A stretch of 64,000 nt of DNA, from contig OY986963.1 of assembly GCA_963920575.1 (NCBI GenBank), positions 2,828,896-2,892,895 of the forward strand, written 5' to 3'. A program made the position numbers and the translations under genes. The notes beneath the pieces were generated by a model. The model was not told the origin of the DNA and made no database searches. It saw nothing but the letters and a program-made list of their open reading frames with translations. Positions 22,501-34,961 of the stretch are shown here, one piece after another; position 1 is the stretch's first letter, and each line of letters begins with the position of its first letter. This DNA comes from Narthecium ossifragum. Lineage: Eukaryota > Streptophyta > Magnoliopsida > Dioscoreales > Nartheciaceae.

Positions 22501-24470
22501 ACAGTGCATAGAAAATAGAGCAGTAGGAAAAAAGACAAAATCGATAACAGCAGTACCCTAAATGAACAGTAACTTCATAACCTGTCTATGTCAACAAGTG
22601 AAAGACCAAAACAGTATACAGTCGTGATATATGCCTCTAATGAACCAACATTTGTTTAGATATTGCACGTACTATCCTACCTCATTTATCGGCTTTTTTG
22701 CCACTATACAGAGAACATCAGTTGCCCTCGGTATTCTTGATGATGTTCTCTTCACCCCCCCCAACATCTTCCCTTATTAACTGATATTTGTCCAACATCC
22801 CACCTAAGAGAGAAGGGATACTCATTCGCTGAAGCAATTTCAACTCCCTCTTATCAAGAAAAAGAGACCCGAGCAGACTCTACCACAAAACAGCACATAA
22901 TCGAAGCCTTCATGCAAATGCTCATAAAGTGACTAGTTGTATAACGCATAGATAAGATTACAGACCTATAGGACATCAAGATGGGAAGCCAATTCTGAGA
23001 AAAGGAGAAACTGTCGTCCTGTGAAGGTTTGCGCTCAAGACTATTAATAGCAAGTTACAATATATTCAGATTATAAGCGCTAGAGAAATAATAGCACCAA
23101 GAACTATGGCGTTCATATATAATTGGAAGAATGGTTTCCTATCAGGCAACACAATGAATTAATCTAACAAGGAAAATTTAGGACATTGCGTACATTCTAA
23201 GAGATAAAGAAGGACATCATTCATGTTAAGCAAAAGCTATGGACATAAAAAACGAAAAGCTTCATGCATCAACAAGCAGGATGAGCTGCATTCGACTTTT
23301 AAGCAGCAAGGCTTGTATAACGCACACTACATACATCATCAAGGAAAATTGCTCCTGACAGAATTCCAACAACGTATATTCAGCATTGTACTAGAATAAG
23401 AATGTGCTTTATAAGCCCTCCCACATTTAGTTTAGCAGTAAAACTTGAAAATGATAGTAGCTACCCATATCATTGGACATTATTACGAACATAGAAATAA
23501 AGGAGAGCATATCCAAGAGGTGATTACATCCTGCAGCCAAGTACCTGAGAAGGTGTCAGATCAAAAGATAGACGGGCGTCACTTTCTCTTCTCTGAGCAC
23601 AAACACAAGAAAGACCTCTGCCAAGCCATGCTGTTGATCCTGTGACACCCTCAGCTGGAGGGAGAAAAAACATATTATCATAGAGTTCAGCCTGAGGGAG
23701 CAAATGGGGCTAGAAATATAATTGAAACTTTGTCTTACATTAGATGCAACTCCTAAGCTCCCTAACAAGTAGGAAAATAATTCTCAAGCATCCGAAGCTA
23801 TTACATGCCAATATACTTGATTTTGCCTTGTTAAGCACATTGCATCAGGTTTACTTTAACTCATAAACATAAGGATTTTTCAAGGCTAAATATTCTGTGG
23901 ATGGCAAAATCCAGCCCCAAGAATGTTCGTGGATTGAAGATAGGACCTTTGAGTCATTTGAAAGGCTTTTGCTTACATTCGCAACAAAAGAAAGTGCAAC
24001 TAAAAGGTACTCCCTTTACTTTTTCTCTTTTACACCCTGTTTCCACTTGTTATCTTGCAGGGCACCCTCCTGATGTAGGCGTTACAAACTTATCTCTCTA
24101 GCACACGTTTCATACATCAATCAGCATCTCATCCAGCCGCAAAAGTCTCCATATGCGTGCAACATAAGTAAACCCATCTTAACACGCAACATCCCTTGAA
24201 CGAAGTCAACATCAAATCCTACAGAATATACGAAGATAGGGAAGAAGACCAGCCTTTTACTTAATCTACGGTAAGAGGTCTCACTTCGAAACAGAAGCAA
24301 ACAAAAAAACATACATCCACAACCGGGACAATGCAACATGAAATAAGTACAACCATGGCGGAGAAAAACGATTCCCTGCACATACCAGAAGACGAGTGAT
24401 AGCCGCTGCTACGATCCAGCCCCTGCGACAGCCTCCTCACCGCCACAAAGGAACCACCGGTATCATCCAT
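19597..24470 (-). CDS. ELMO/CED-12 domain-containing protein
   Basis: Nine exons on the minus strand: 24386-24470, 23545-23654, 22252-22320, 21612-21727, 21471-21525, 21167-21287, 20966-21013, 19807-19901 and 19597-19698, giving 266 aa. The start MDDTGGSFVAVRRLSQG matches plant family members; in-frame sequence continues upstream but without another ATG. The ELMO domain (about 60-240) shows EQWKEMGWQGKDPSTDFR, GGGFISLENL, AVWEYPFAVAGVN and FMLIQMLDLQA. The C-terminus reads VMKSTRRQLERELLLEDIQRLED. In animals ELMO proteins regulate Rho/Arf GTPases; plant members are short, single-domain and poorly characterised, with one group affecting cell adhesion. The intron after 19807 uses GCAAGT as donor. 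The gene appears intact. Confidence 0.93.
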
Positions 24471-24912
24471 CTCTCCCTCTCCCAAACCTCCTTCCTCTAA
24501 CAAACCAAAAACCCCGTCTTCACCAAACGAGACCCCGCGAGAACTCCCATTCAAGCCATCAAAACCCTCGTAACTCTCTCCGTTTCTTCGGCTTCTTAAA
24601 GACCCTCAAAGATTCGAGAAACGAACTCAGATACAAGAACCTCTTCGTAATGGAACAAATTAACCACAAAACGCGGAGAAAGAGGAAGAATGCAGAGGGA
24701 TAAAAAACCCTAGGGCTTGCTTCGCTGCAATGAGAAAGATCACAGGACCCGTCGACGCAACCCAGAAGCGAGGCAAGGGGAATGATCTCTATGGAGAGAG
24801 ATAGTTGTGGAGGAAGAGAGGAGAGGGATTTCTATGGTGAGATCCTAGGGTTTCTAAGATCTGGCGAACGAGAGCCCTCTCCCTCTTGCAATGCTCCCCC
24901 TTTCTTGATGGA

Positions 24913-24957
<45 letters not shown>

Positions 24958-25569
24958 TCCTTCAGGTGGCGGAACTCTATTAAAAATTTAAGTTGTTTCT
25001 GAGATATATCTATAAATAAATACAACGGAAAACAACGGTTGCACACTAATCACGAAAAAATAAGAATAAAATAAATACGATTTTTCAGCGAGATAAATAG
25101 CTATTTTTTATCGTCATAAATCGAAAATAAGATGAATATTTTGAGCATTTTAAACGTAAAGGTACTTTATTTTTCTTATAATTGCCACTTTATTATAGTG
25201 GGCAGACAACGACTCGACTCTCTCATGGTCCTGGTCCCATGGATCATGGCCGTCCAAGTCGCCGATCACCAGCTTTACCCAACAAACCGAATCCTTTTGG
25301 GCTGTCAAGAAGGAACACCAAATGGACGGCCGAGATTCGCACACGGGGGAACACAGTAGGACACGTCCCCACGCACGAGGCGGAGCTAAAAGCCTAAAAG
25401 CGTGGCGCGTCGCACGTGGTGGTGGGTCCCACCACCCGACAAGGTTACCCACACGTAGCTTGATCGATGTAACATGAGCTCATGAATCAGGTCACGCCTG
25501 GAATCGTCTCTTTGACTGATATTTTATATATATACATATAATCCGTATGGATCATAACACTGTGTGACA
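24471..25569. other. ELMO gene leader and promoter, with CT microsatellite
   Basis: The upstream region of the ELMO gene includes a CT dinucleotide run at about 24915-24950, common in plant 5' leaders, and AAACCCTAGGGC near 24706. The further part (about 25000-25570) is non-coding with no recognised element. Confidence 0.5.
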
Positions 25570-25578
25570 AATATTAAA

Positions 25579-25660
25579 GGAAAATGATTCCCAGCCAACC
25601 TTTAAAAGGTTGGCTATCAGCCAACCTTACGTGGCTGCTCTGGATTGCCGACACGTGGCA
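25579..25660 (+). repeat. Left terminal inverted repeat of the MULE
   Basis: It pairs with 32085-32172. It contains its own palindrome (AGCCAACCTTTAAAAGGTTGGCT) and the conserved block GGATTGCC...CACGTGGCAATCCAG. Divergence between the two ends is concentrated in the outermost 16 bases. Confidence 0.85.
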
Positions 25661-25744
25661 ATCCAGATATTGAATCAAACGGTGGTGAATTCAACACCCG
25701 CTAACCCGTTATCTCAGCAACTAAGGGCATCGAGAGCCACTGGA

Positions 25745-26125
25745 GGTGATACTTGGCGGCGAGATCCATCCTCCCCCTCCTCCGGCACTTCCCTCCTCCC
25801 CCGTCCTCCCCCTCCTCCGGCACTTGGCGCCATCTGTATAGACTTAGGGCATCGTCCTCCTCCTCCGTCCTTCTCCGTCCTCCTCCTCCGAGATCCCTCT
25901 TCCTCCAGCATCGTCCTCCTCCTCCGAGATCCTACTCCTCCGTCCTCCCCCTCCGACATCTGGATCTCATACTTGGCGGTGCTCCGGGATCCCTCCTCCT
26001 CCGTCCTCCTCCTTCGAGATCCTACTCCTCCATCCTCCCCCTCCGACATCTGGATCTCACACTTGGCGGTGCTCCGGGATCCCTCCTCCTCCGTCCTCCT
26101 CCTTCGAGATCCCTCCTCCTCCGGC
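25745..26125. repeat. Left subterminal tandem repeats of the MULE
   Basis: CCTCCTCC-rich sequence with a unit of about 90 bp repeated at about 25958 and 26048 (each starting TCTGGATCTCA, then ACTTGGCGGTGCTCCGGGAT). The open frames across it on both strands are low-complexity and not credible genes. Three copies of TTGGATTTCTTGATTTTTGT follow at 26230-26345. Confidence 0.75.
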
Positions 26126-27947
26126 ATCTGGATCTAGGGTTCGCAGCCATCGCGCGCTCCAGAAGCCTCTCGGCCACGCTCCGGCTTCAACACCAATCAT
26201 CCTCATGTTTGGAAAAAATTATTTGGACTTGTTGGATTTCTTGATTTTTGTCTTCCAGTGATTGTAGGTTCAATTAAACTAGAATGTTGAATTTCTTGAT
26301 TTTTGTTTTCCAGCCTTATAATGTTGGATTTCTTGATTTTTGTTTTCCAGCCATCGCGCACTCCAGAAGCCTCTCGGCCACGCATCGTCACTTGGCTTCT
26401 AGTTATTGTTGTAACATCAATTTTTGTGAAAGTCTTCTTGTAGCTCATGTAAGTTGCTTGTAGCTTATGTAAGTTGAACTCAATTTGGGAACTTTTGTAA
26501 ATAGAGCACTTTTGTAAGTGATGAAACATGCAGTTCTTTTTGATAGGTGGTGGTGGTTATATGGTTTTGTAAATTTTGATAGTGATGAAACATGAATGGT
26601 TATATGGTTTTGTAAATTAGAGATTTCTTGTATACCTGTGAGACCCATTATCTTAGATTTTTAGAGATATGATTCCGCAGTTGAATTTCATATCTCAGCT
26701 TCAATTATCAAAATTTTATCATACTCGGATGTGTAATTATCTGGTGAGAAGACCATACATAGTGAGCATACACTATGTTTAGTTCTTGGTTGAGGTTACA
26801 AGCAATAATTTTAACCTCAAAACCTCAACCAAGACCATACATAGTGAGCATACACTATGTTTTGCAATAGGGACTGAATTACTGCCGCATATCAGACACT
26901 TTGAACATGCTTTCTGGACCTGAGTATCTCCACCACTAAATAGTCAACTGTGCCAATGAAACTGGAGCAGCGTAGTGTTTGCAATTAGATGAGCCACCGA
27001 CTCCAAAAGATTCTGTGATGGTCCCTCTATGATTTCTTTAACTATCCTGCATCACAGGGACAACCAATACGACATTCGTATGGTTTTGATAAGAATGCAA
27101 AGTCTCCCAAACATGAGCAGATGAAATACTGAATGCAAAATTAGCAGCAATAAACTGTTTGAGTGAAGAAAGACAAAATGACATCCACTATAGTAACAGA
27201 ATTGCATCATTTAACAAAAACCAAGAACTGCCGGTCTGATAAATGAATCATCCGCAAGAAGCACAGTCGGTGAAGGGATTCAAATTCTTTTGCTTAATTA
27301 TACATGAATATGGTGAAGTCTGTATAAGCAGAAAACTTCTAATTCAACAATACAGCAACTTCTGAGAGCTAACTCCCAGGTCATATACAAACCAAAGTGG
27401 TTCACTGTAAGTGATACAACCGCAGCTGCTAACCACCATTAATAATAGTATTCACCTACAAAACAATCACAGCCCTGCAGCGGTTCTGTTCCATGACAAG
27501 TACGAAGGATCTCCAAGCTTCCTGCAAATTTAAAAGAATTCAGTAATCAATTCAAGCTTCCCAAACATGAGCAGATGAACCACCTAGTATTACATAGCTA
27601 ACATATTTGTTGGGAACTTGAAAGGACTTTAGCAACACACAAAAACAAGTTGGAAAACATAGTTGCTGACGGTTGCCACATCCAATTGTTTAGAACTAAA
27701 TGAAAAGGTATAACTCAGAGCATAATCAAAATGAATCAAAAAGAACCATACCTTGATTTTACCAGATAAATGACTGTGAAGGTTGCTGCCAAGAAGAAGC
27801 AAAATTCGCAATTAGCATAAATCATACAACTCATGTATTTAATGATTTTGGTTCAAGCAAGATTTAAGAGCTATAGAAAATTTACAGATAGAAGCTACCC
27901 AACATCAACAAATGAAGAATTTTTACATGATCCGACAGTCATCATGA

Positions 27948-30900
27948 TCACATTTCTCCACCGCTACCATCATGATCTGACTCATTATGATCCGATTCAT
28001 GCGTGCTTTTCCGTCGAAATTCCTACATGAAAAACATTTCAATTAGCAATGTCGCCGACAGCTTATTATTCTTCAAATTGAGATTAGATGTCACATACAT
28101 TTAGAAGTTCACCATGGGTCATGGAGCAGCCATAATTCATTCCACCAAACGAGCTCACAGTGGACCGGGGATATTGTGATGTGAAATGTTGAGGATAACT
28201 GGACCCAGCTCCAATATGGGACAGTTCATGTATTTGTGGTCCCAATCTCTACATAATTCTAACAATATTTAGCGACAATCGATGCTAAATAACAAGTGTA
28301 TAAAATATTTAAAACTTACATAATTTGGATTCATCTTGTTGGTATATTGTATCCCATAAGCATCAGCCGAATAAATATCCTGTGTTGTCCCACCCATGAA
28401 ATCCTGCTAAGATAAACATTGTGTTGAGCTTTTCATTTAATTGGGTCATGCTAACAAGATATAAGTACTAAATGTGCTTCTTCCTACAGCTTCTATACCA
28501 GCCTGGCTAAAGATTGCATTAAAAAATTCCAAGTTTCCTGAAACCTGAAATACTAAAATTAACAATTCCTAATGCTGGAACCCATTCAGATATTCATATT
28601 GTACTATGCAAGTACGTCTCAGTCCATGGTTCAGGAAAGTCCTTCACATCTGGTTTAGCTTCATGATTTAATAGGAAATATTAACAACTTCTACCTAAAA
28701 AGCATGAGAAAAAGACAATAAAGAACCAAATTAAAAAACCAACTTGATACAAAATTCTACTTATTTTGATACAAAATTCACTCACATAACTCTCTCTATC
28801 ATCCATAAGCCTGAGAAGATTGAATAGAACATACGACCCCTCATGATAAATCTCCATGAGGGGTAGTATAGCAAATGTAGCAAATGTAGTACATACCACG
28901 TTTATGCTTTCTTGCGTGCCAAAAAACTCCGGTGTCGGTGTTCCCGATGGATTCACATAATCGGATTGTCTATCTCTTTTAGCCTATATTTTAAATCAGG
29001 GTAACCGAATCAAGTTAAGGCTAGATATAACATAATCAATCTTTGCGTATAAACAACAAATATCGTACTTACATTTTGCTTCTTCCCCTTCCCCTTGAGT
29101 TTAAGGCTACGGACAGCCTTATCCACAATCGATTCTTTTCTTTTTTGTGGAGGCCGTCCCTTGCGTGGCACTCTGAGAGGACTATTAACTCTGACCTCAT
29201 TGAGACCCCTCTCTTCAAAGCTTGACATTGCTTCAGGAGGAATTCCATGATTAGCGTCACTCTCAACTTCAGCGTCTGTGATAGACAACTTATGACACAA
29301 GTCTGATAGGCCATCCAGTGCTATGGTGCACTTTTTATCTGATTGTACACCCATGTCTGCTGCCTCGCTGAACTTTGAAAACATCATGTTGTATCGCTGC
29401 ATTTTGGGAGTAGGGTCTAAGCCACCATACCCAACTCTCACCCGCGAATGACGGCGGGGAATATCCTTTCTCCACCTATTTAAGATGTAGCGATCGGACA
29501 AGTGGAATATTTTCTTATATTGCATGACGGTTATTGCATGGCGGCATAATATACCTTTATGCTCAAATAGTCGACATTGACAATATATTTGACACCCGAA
29601 CTCCACATAGCACACACTGATTTTCCTAAAACTCTCTGGCTCATGAATCATTTCTTCTATGACGAAGAGAGATTGACCTTCTTGATCATCAACATGCAAC
29701 ACCTGGCAATATATTTTGCATCGTAGCTCATCTTGAAAATCTTTGAATTTAGCAACTGTATAGACTTTTTGTAGCTGTTTTTCAAATGAAAACTTCGTGA
29801 TGCAAGGAATATTCTTATGGAATGATATGTAATCTGCATACATTTCCTTTTCCACTTTACTTCGTAGCGCATTATCATATTGTTCAACAAACTGTTTGAG
29901 AGAAGTCTTCGAATTAACATAACCATCAAAGAATGCATTCATACTCTCACTGCGCTGTGTAGTAGACATTCCTGCCCAAAAAATGTCCTTGACAAATGCT
30001 GGAACCCATCGTTGTCTTTGTTCATAGAGCCATGTCAACCAATCATTGTTTCCAAGCTCATATTCCTCAATCATACTATCCCATTTGTCCTCAAATTCAT
30101 GTGTAGTTAATGAATCGTAGACAGCATTATGCATAGCTGATCTGATAGTATCATATTTATCACCATATCCACGAAGTTTCTCCGGCACTTTCTTCAGTAT
30201 GTGCCACAAACACCATCGATGTCTGCTTCTCGGAAAAACTATCTCTACTGCTTTACTGATTGCACGGTCCTGATCCGTAATTATAGCATTTGGATGACCG
30301 GACATACATGCATCCCAACTCTCAAATAGCCAGATGAAAGATTTTGTATTTTCAGAGGATAACAACCCACATCCCATGAGGATCGACTGTCCATGATGGT
30401 TCACTCCTACAAAGGGAGCAAATGGCATGTCATATTTGTTAGTAAGATAGGTGGTATCGAATGTTATCACATCTCCAAAGTATTCAAAGGATGCCCTGCT
30501 GCGAGCATCCGCCCAAAACATATTTTGAATCCTAGAGTCATCATCCAAATCAAAAACATAGAAGAAGTTTGAATTCTTTTCCTGCATCTTCTGGAAATAA
30601 GCAAAAACGGCCTTGGCATCACCTTCACCTAGTCTTAGACTTCTGGCCTTGCTTATATAATTTCGGCAATCCCGTTCTCCAAATGTTAAATTTTCATAGC
30701 CACCTGCTTCAACCACAAATGTATTGAAATTCTGACACATTGGAATACCTGCTTGATCATTCAATTCAAGCCTTCTTTTAGCTTTTCCATCTATAATCTT
30801 GTTACTTGAGAAAAACCTTGCTTTGGAAGGACTAAGTGCATGGTTATGTTCTGTTACGACTGTGAGAACTATCAACCTCCCATCACCACCTACTGAAGCA

Positions 30901-31199
30901 TGCAACCTAGCCTGGCAATCTGTCTTGCATGTGGGCTGCATGTGCATTGGATTCCTTGCATTTGAGTGTGCTTTCCTTGCACGAGAACACGCTAAAGTTA
31001 TATGTTTCAGGTTTCCACTATCATCCAACTTTCGGCTTCTCTTGGTGGTAGCAAATCCAATTTGACTGCCATATAGTCTGTAATACTGTACGAGCTGCTC
31101 CACAGAATCAAACATCATCCCACATTTAGGTTCTTCAACTATTTCACACATTCCCATTGTGACCTTGGTATGATCCCGTGGCAAAGAACTTGTAGCCAT
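27948..31199 (-). CDS. FAR1/FHY3-related MULE transposase
   Basis: Five coding exons on the minus strand: 29073-31199, 28897-28983, 28320-28403, 28099-28248 and 27948-28022, giving 840 aa. Domains in order: FAR1-type zinc-binding DNA-binding domain (about 25-125; C71, C91/C95, H118, H120); MULE transposase core with catalytic Asp in ITFDTTY (D248) and in ITDQD (D309), and candidate Glu residues at 369-380; SWIM zinc finger CQC-X9-CRH (540-554); basic KGRPPQKRK tail. The ATG at 31199 was chosen because an acceptor (TGTTTTAG) lies just upstream, implying a leader intron. The four small 3' exons are all in phase with GT-AG introns; the last ends EMstop. Unlike domesticated FHY3/FAR1 it still lies within terminal repeats, so it is a transposase rather than a host gene. 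No stop or frameshift was seen. Confidence 0.92.
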
Positions 31200-31789
31200 A
31201 ATAGATAATCTAAAACAGAAAATTAATTGAGTAACATAACCTATCATAAATAATGAGGGCTAGACAAGAAACTGATCATTCTCAATCTTTTCTTGCCAAA
31301 ACAATTCAAGCCGAGAAGGGTTGGCGCAGCTCGGAGGAACATGTGAAAACAAGGTGATATAGCTGGGAATGACCAGCCCTTTTATAATGTGTTAGAAGTA
31401 GCATGGCATGTGAACTAGAACAAGAATAGATTGGTGTCTGCAAATTTAGAATTATAATAATTAATTCCCTCACTAGTAGACAACAAGAAGCAAACCTGAA
31501 CGAGTGTGACGCCGGAAAAATCAGCCACCAAGAAGCAAGAACAGGAATCAGCCACTGAAGCAAGAACAAGAATCGGCCTCCAAGAATCCCCTAGCCATCG
31601 AAGCAAGAACAAGAATCAGCCAACAAGAATCGAAAAAATCAGAGAACGAGGAAAGCTTGGCGATGTATCGAAAAAATCAGGGTGGTCAGACTTGGCTTAG
31701 GGATGGGGTTTCGGAATACATACATGTGACGCCGGAGGCCTTGAATGACTCGATGAGCTCGGCCTTGGTGGTGGGGGTGGCCGGACTTG

Positions 31790-32035
31790 GTGCTTGGCGG
31801 TGGAGAGGCGAACGAGGGCGAGGCCGCCTTGGCGGTGGAGAGACGAACGAGGGCGAGGGGCGGTGGAGAGGCGAACGACGGCGAGGCCTTGGCGGTGGAG
31901 AGGCGAACGAGGGCGAGGGGCGGTGGAGAGGCGAATGAGGGCGAGGGGCGGTGGAGAGGCGAACGAGGGCGGCGGTGGAGAGGCGAACGAGGGCGAGACG
32001 CGGCGGCGGTGGAGAGGCGAACGAGGAAAGCTTGG
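31790..32035. repeat. Right subterminal GGCGAACGAGGGCGAG array of the MULE
   Basis: A unit of about 24-30 bp, GGTGGAGAGGCGAACGAGGGCGAGG with small variants, is repeated about nine times. All six frames stay open because the unit is short and GC-rich; these frames are not genes. It lies upstream of the transposase gene, between its leader and the terminal repeat, so it may be promoter-proximal. Confidence 0.8.
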
Positions 32036-32181
32036 CGATGTATCGAACGTTAGCGGGTTAGCGGGTTTCTCATAGGTCAAAACCTGGATTGCCACGTGTT
32101 GGCAATCCAGGCATGCCAACTCAGGTTGGCTGATAGCCAACCTCTTAAGAGGTTGACTATCTATCACGACTCAATATTAAA

Positions 32182-32982
32182 TTGGAGATTCTAGTCTTGG
32201 TCTCCGTGGCATTGCAGAGGTCTCATGACTACTACATTGGTAATTAAAAACAAAGGTGGGGATGCATGTCACGCTGCATGCATATTATAAGTTTAAAGCC
32301 TCCACTATATATAAGAAAACTAGTGATATTAGTATTCAGGTATGTATTGGTACAACAAGAGGGTGCAACCACCAAACAAAGCCCACGAGCCGTTGATTGA
32401 AATGAGTATGGGAGCTGAGCTTCCAAAGCTAGCTTAGCTGCATGGGTACTTGTAGTACTTGTTAACTGGGGTTGATGAGCAGTGTCTCCATTTGCCCTTG
32501 AGATTGTTGTAGGTGTCACTGTGACTATGATGAGTTTGACATCCTCCTTTGGTAAAAATGAGGTTGATCACGATTCACGGGAGAGAGAAGGATAAGGTTT
32601 GAGTGGCTAAGAGCATGGTTGGAAAAGAGCCTTTTTCTTGCTTGCTTACCTTCGACTCCTCAGTTATAAAACCCTATTTGATTGATTGGGAAATAAGCAA
32701 CACTAAAGTAAGAAGAGAATATTATTATATTAATAAGGATAAAATTTTAAAACAAAATGATATTTTGGAATAAGATATAGGAAAATAAGGAAGATAATAA
32801 GGAACTTGATCCTTACCTTATATCACCTTACATATTTGAATAAGAAATCGACGATAAATAAATGGAAAATTTTTTAAAATAATATTATTTTAAAAAAATA
32901 TTATTAAAATATGCTTCTGAAGAAAATATTGATGAATGCATGGCTGGTTTGGCGGCCTTTTATTTTTTTAATCCTGTCATTA
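32182..32982. other. Intergenic spacer between MULE and palindrome cluster
   Basis: This is mostly AT-rich sequence. A 46-codon open frame on the minus strand at 32434-32574 ends in KWRHCSSTPVNKYYKYPCS, which looks protein-like, but no start codon or family was recognised. Confidence 0.3.
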
Positions 32983-33196
32983 AAGACGTAACTTCAAGTT
33001 ACGTCTTCATTAATGTAGACGTAACTTGGACCATTCCCGCCCCACAAGGAGCCAAGGGCGGGCGGATAAGAGTGGTCACTACTAAGACGTAACTTGGAGT
33101 TACGTCTATATTAATAAAGATGTAACTCCAAGTTACGTCTTACATGGAACCTTTTCCCTGGGTTCATTTGTAAGACGTAACTTGAAGTTACGTCTT
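32983..33196. repeat. Cluster of 25-bp palindromes AAGACGTAACTT...AAGTTACGTCTT
   Basis: Near-perfect palindromes occur at 32983-33007, 33084-33108, 33117-33141 and 33172-33196, with a half copy at 33016-33030. The whole 214 bp can also fold on itself. A diverged half copy (AAGACATAACTTGGA) lies at 44088-44102. Since it lies just beyond the end of the decayed MuDR-PMD gene it may be a terminal structure of that element; this is inference. Confidence 0.7.
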
Positions 33197-33489
33197 AGTT
33201 GGTGCTCACAGCAGTCTCATTTGAGTTTTTTTTTTCGCTATGTACAACCATACAATCACAAAAATACAATATTTAGAAATCACATCTCACATTCACATCT
33301 AAACACCAACCCACCCAATTCACATTTAAACACCCACCCACCCCATTCACATCTAAACACTCACCCACCCCATACACAACTATACACAGTCTTTATATAA
33401 ATCAAAATCGTTTACATCAAACATAATTAACATCTCTAAATGGTCACAGACCATTAACCAAAAAATACCAAATTTACAATAAAAGACAA

Positions 33490-34050
33490 TCACAATCTCC
33501 AAGTTCTTTTCTTCACTGCCATCCTTTTCTTCCTCGACGGTCCAGCCTCCCCTCTCCCCATCGTAGCACCGACACCGACATCATGTTCATCATGTCCCTC
33601 CGAATCCTCCTCTGTCGTGCCCATGACTGGATATGATGATGGTATATCTTGAGATATCGGTATGTCATAGAAAGGAGTCTGACCAGTAGTTTGTTGCGAC
33701 TGTTGTGAACTGACAGGATCTCCGTCGCAAATCCGCAAATCCTCCATCATAGAGTAGAATACCGGTGTCAAACGATCGGCAAGCTTCTCTCCAGAACGGT
33801 CGCGGCACAGCATGTAATTCTCCTCGGATGTGTCATACTGTTCACGACGAGTTAAGAAAGTTTAGTTAGATTAACATAATATAAGAATTAATTACTAACG
33901 AACAAATTATATTTACCAGCTTCTGTCCTCCAATCTAGGCCTACTGACATACTGCCTAGTGATCCCCCAATACCACTGTAAATATGCCGAAGGATCCACA
34001 CCATCGTCCACTGCACCGTCAATGATCCTCTGGTGTCGTTCCTCCCATTG
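33490..34050 (-). pseudogene. MuDR-PMD element gene, C-terminal part (severed by LTR insertion)
   Basis: Two exons: 33917-34050 and 33490-33837 (stop at 33490). The first reads WEERHQRIIDGAV...AYLQWYWGITRQYVSRP, the end of a plant mobile domain (PMD, the MAIN/MAIL family domain also carried by some MULEs). The last exon is a Ser/Gln/Asp-rich tail ending in a basic RKKRMAVKKRTW segment. Its upstream half lies at 41331-42688 on the other side of a 7.3 kb insertion. Removing the insertion and one copy of CATTG restores a continuous frame across the junction (...HHQYITQ then WEERHQR). Confidence 0.75.
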
Positions 34051-34961
34051 TGTCGCGCCCCGACCCGCAGACGCCAAATCGGGCCGGGACACGAGGGGGA
34101 AAAACCTACATCTACTAGCCTCAACTGGCGAAAACAGTTGAAACTAACACACAGCTGGCGGGAACAACTGACCACAAGAACAAGGCGGAAGCAAACTAAC
34201 AACATCTATTACAAACGGATATAATAAAGTTAAACAAAGGTTCTAATACAACAGATTTACAAGGGATCAACACAGTCCCCAAAAAGAGCTACACCACCCA
34301 CCGGGGTCTCCGCAAAGACACAAACAAAACCCTCCTGACCCTCAGACATGGCCAGGAGCCGGCGCGCTACCACGAGACGACCGACGGGGAAGCACCGGAG
34401 AGGAGCTGGGACCCGCACCTGCAAACAACACAGTCCAGGTAGGAATGAGCAGCAGCTCAGCAGGGTCCTACTCTACCACTCTCGCTAAGAAGGCAAACCC
34501 AAACGAACCAACTCTGAAGCCAAGTACTGAGGCTTGCCAAGGATCCCATAAATCCCGTCAATAACCCGAAGGGCACCTGTCCAAAGTACGCCCCTCCGAC
34601 AACCACTGCTCAGGGGTGGGCAACTCCGACAATCCCTGTCACAGGGTGGACATGGCGCTACTAGTAGGACACCCTTCTCCAAGCGGGATCTCCACACTTG
34701 GCGGAACGACCGTGGTTAAGACTACCATCTCTCAGTACTCCAAGCAGCAAAGCCAACACGACCCCTAACTCCCGACCAAAGACTAAGTCTAGCCAGGGAG
34801 TCCATCGATCCCATCGATGTTCTTCCCCCCCAGGGTTCCTGTCCAACGCACGTCCCTCCGATAACCACTGCTCAAGGACTGGGCTACCTCCGACGGTCCC
34901 TGACACAGGTTGGGCCAGACGATACCTGTAGGACACCCTTGCCCGTGCTGGACACCAACAC

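Larger units (their letters stand above)
25579..32172 (-). mobile_element. Complete Mutator-like element (MULE) with FAR1-type transposase, 6594 bp
   Basis: A perfect 9-bp direct repeat AATATTAAA flanks the element at 25570-25578 and 32173-32181; 9-bp duplications define Mutator elements. The ends are inverted: the left reads GGAAAATGATTCCCAGCCAACC and the complement of the right reads GAGTCGTGATAGATAGTCAACC. Similarity then strengthens through GGTTGGCTATCAGCCAACC and GGATTGCC...CACGTGGCAATCCAG (about 90 bp in all). Inside are GC-rich subterminal repeat arrays and one transposase gene on the minus strand. A perfect duplication plus an open transposase frame suggests a fairly young and possibly autonomous copy. 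Confidence 0.93.

Noticed and set aside
25610..26244. Overlapping long open frames on both strands at the left of the MULE
   Set aside because: CTCCTCC-rich subterminal repeat leaves all frames open; composition is not protein-like.
29010..31247. Transposase start at 31247 (16 residues further upstream)
   Set aside because: The extra residues read through an acceptor-like TGTTTTAG at the end of a probable leader intron; the ATG at 31199 fits better.
31657..32167. Gly/Arg-rich open frames at the right of the MULE
   Set aside because: By-product of the GGCGAACGAGGGCGAG array.
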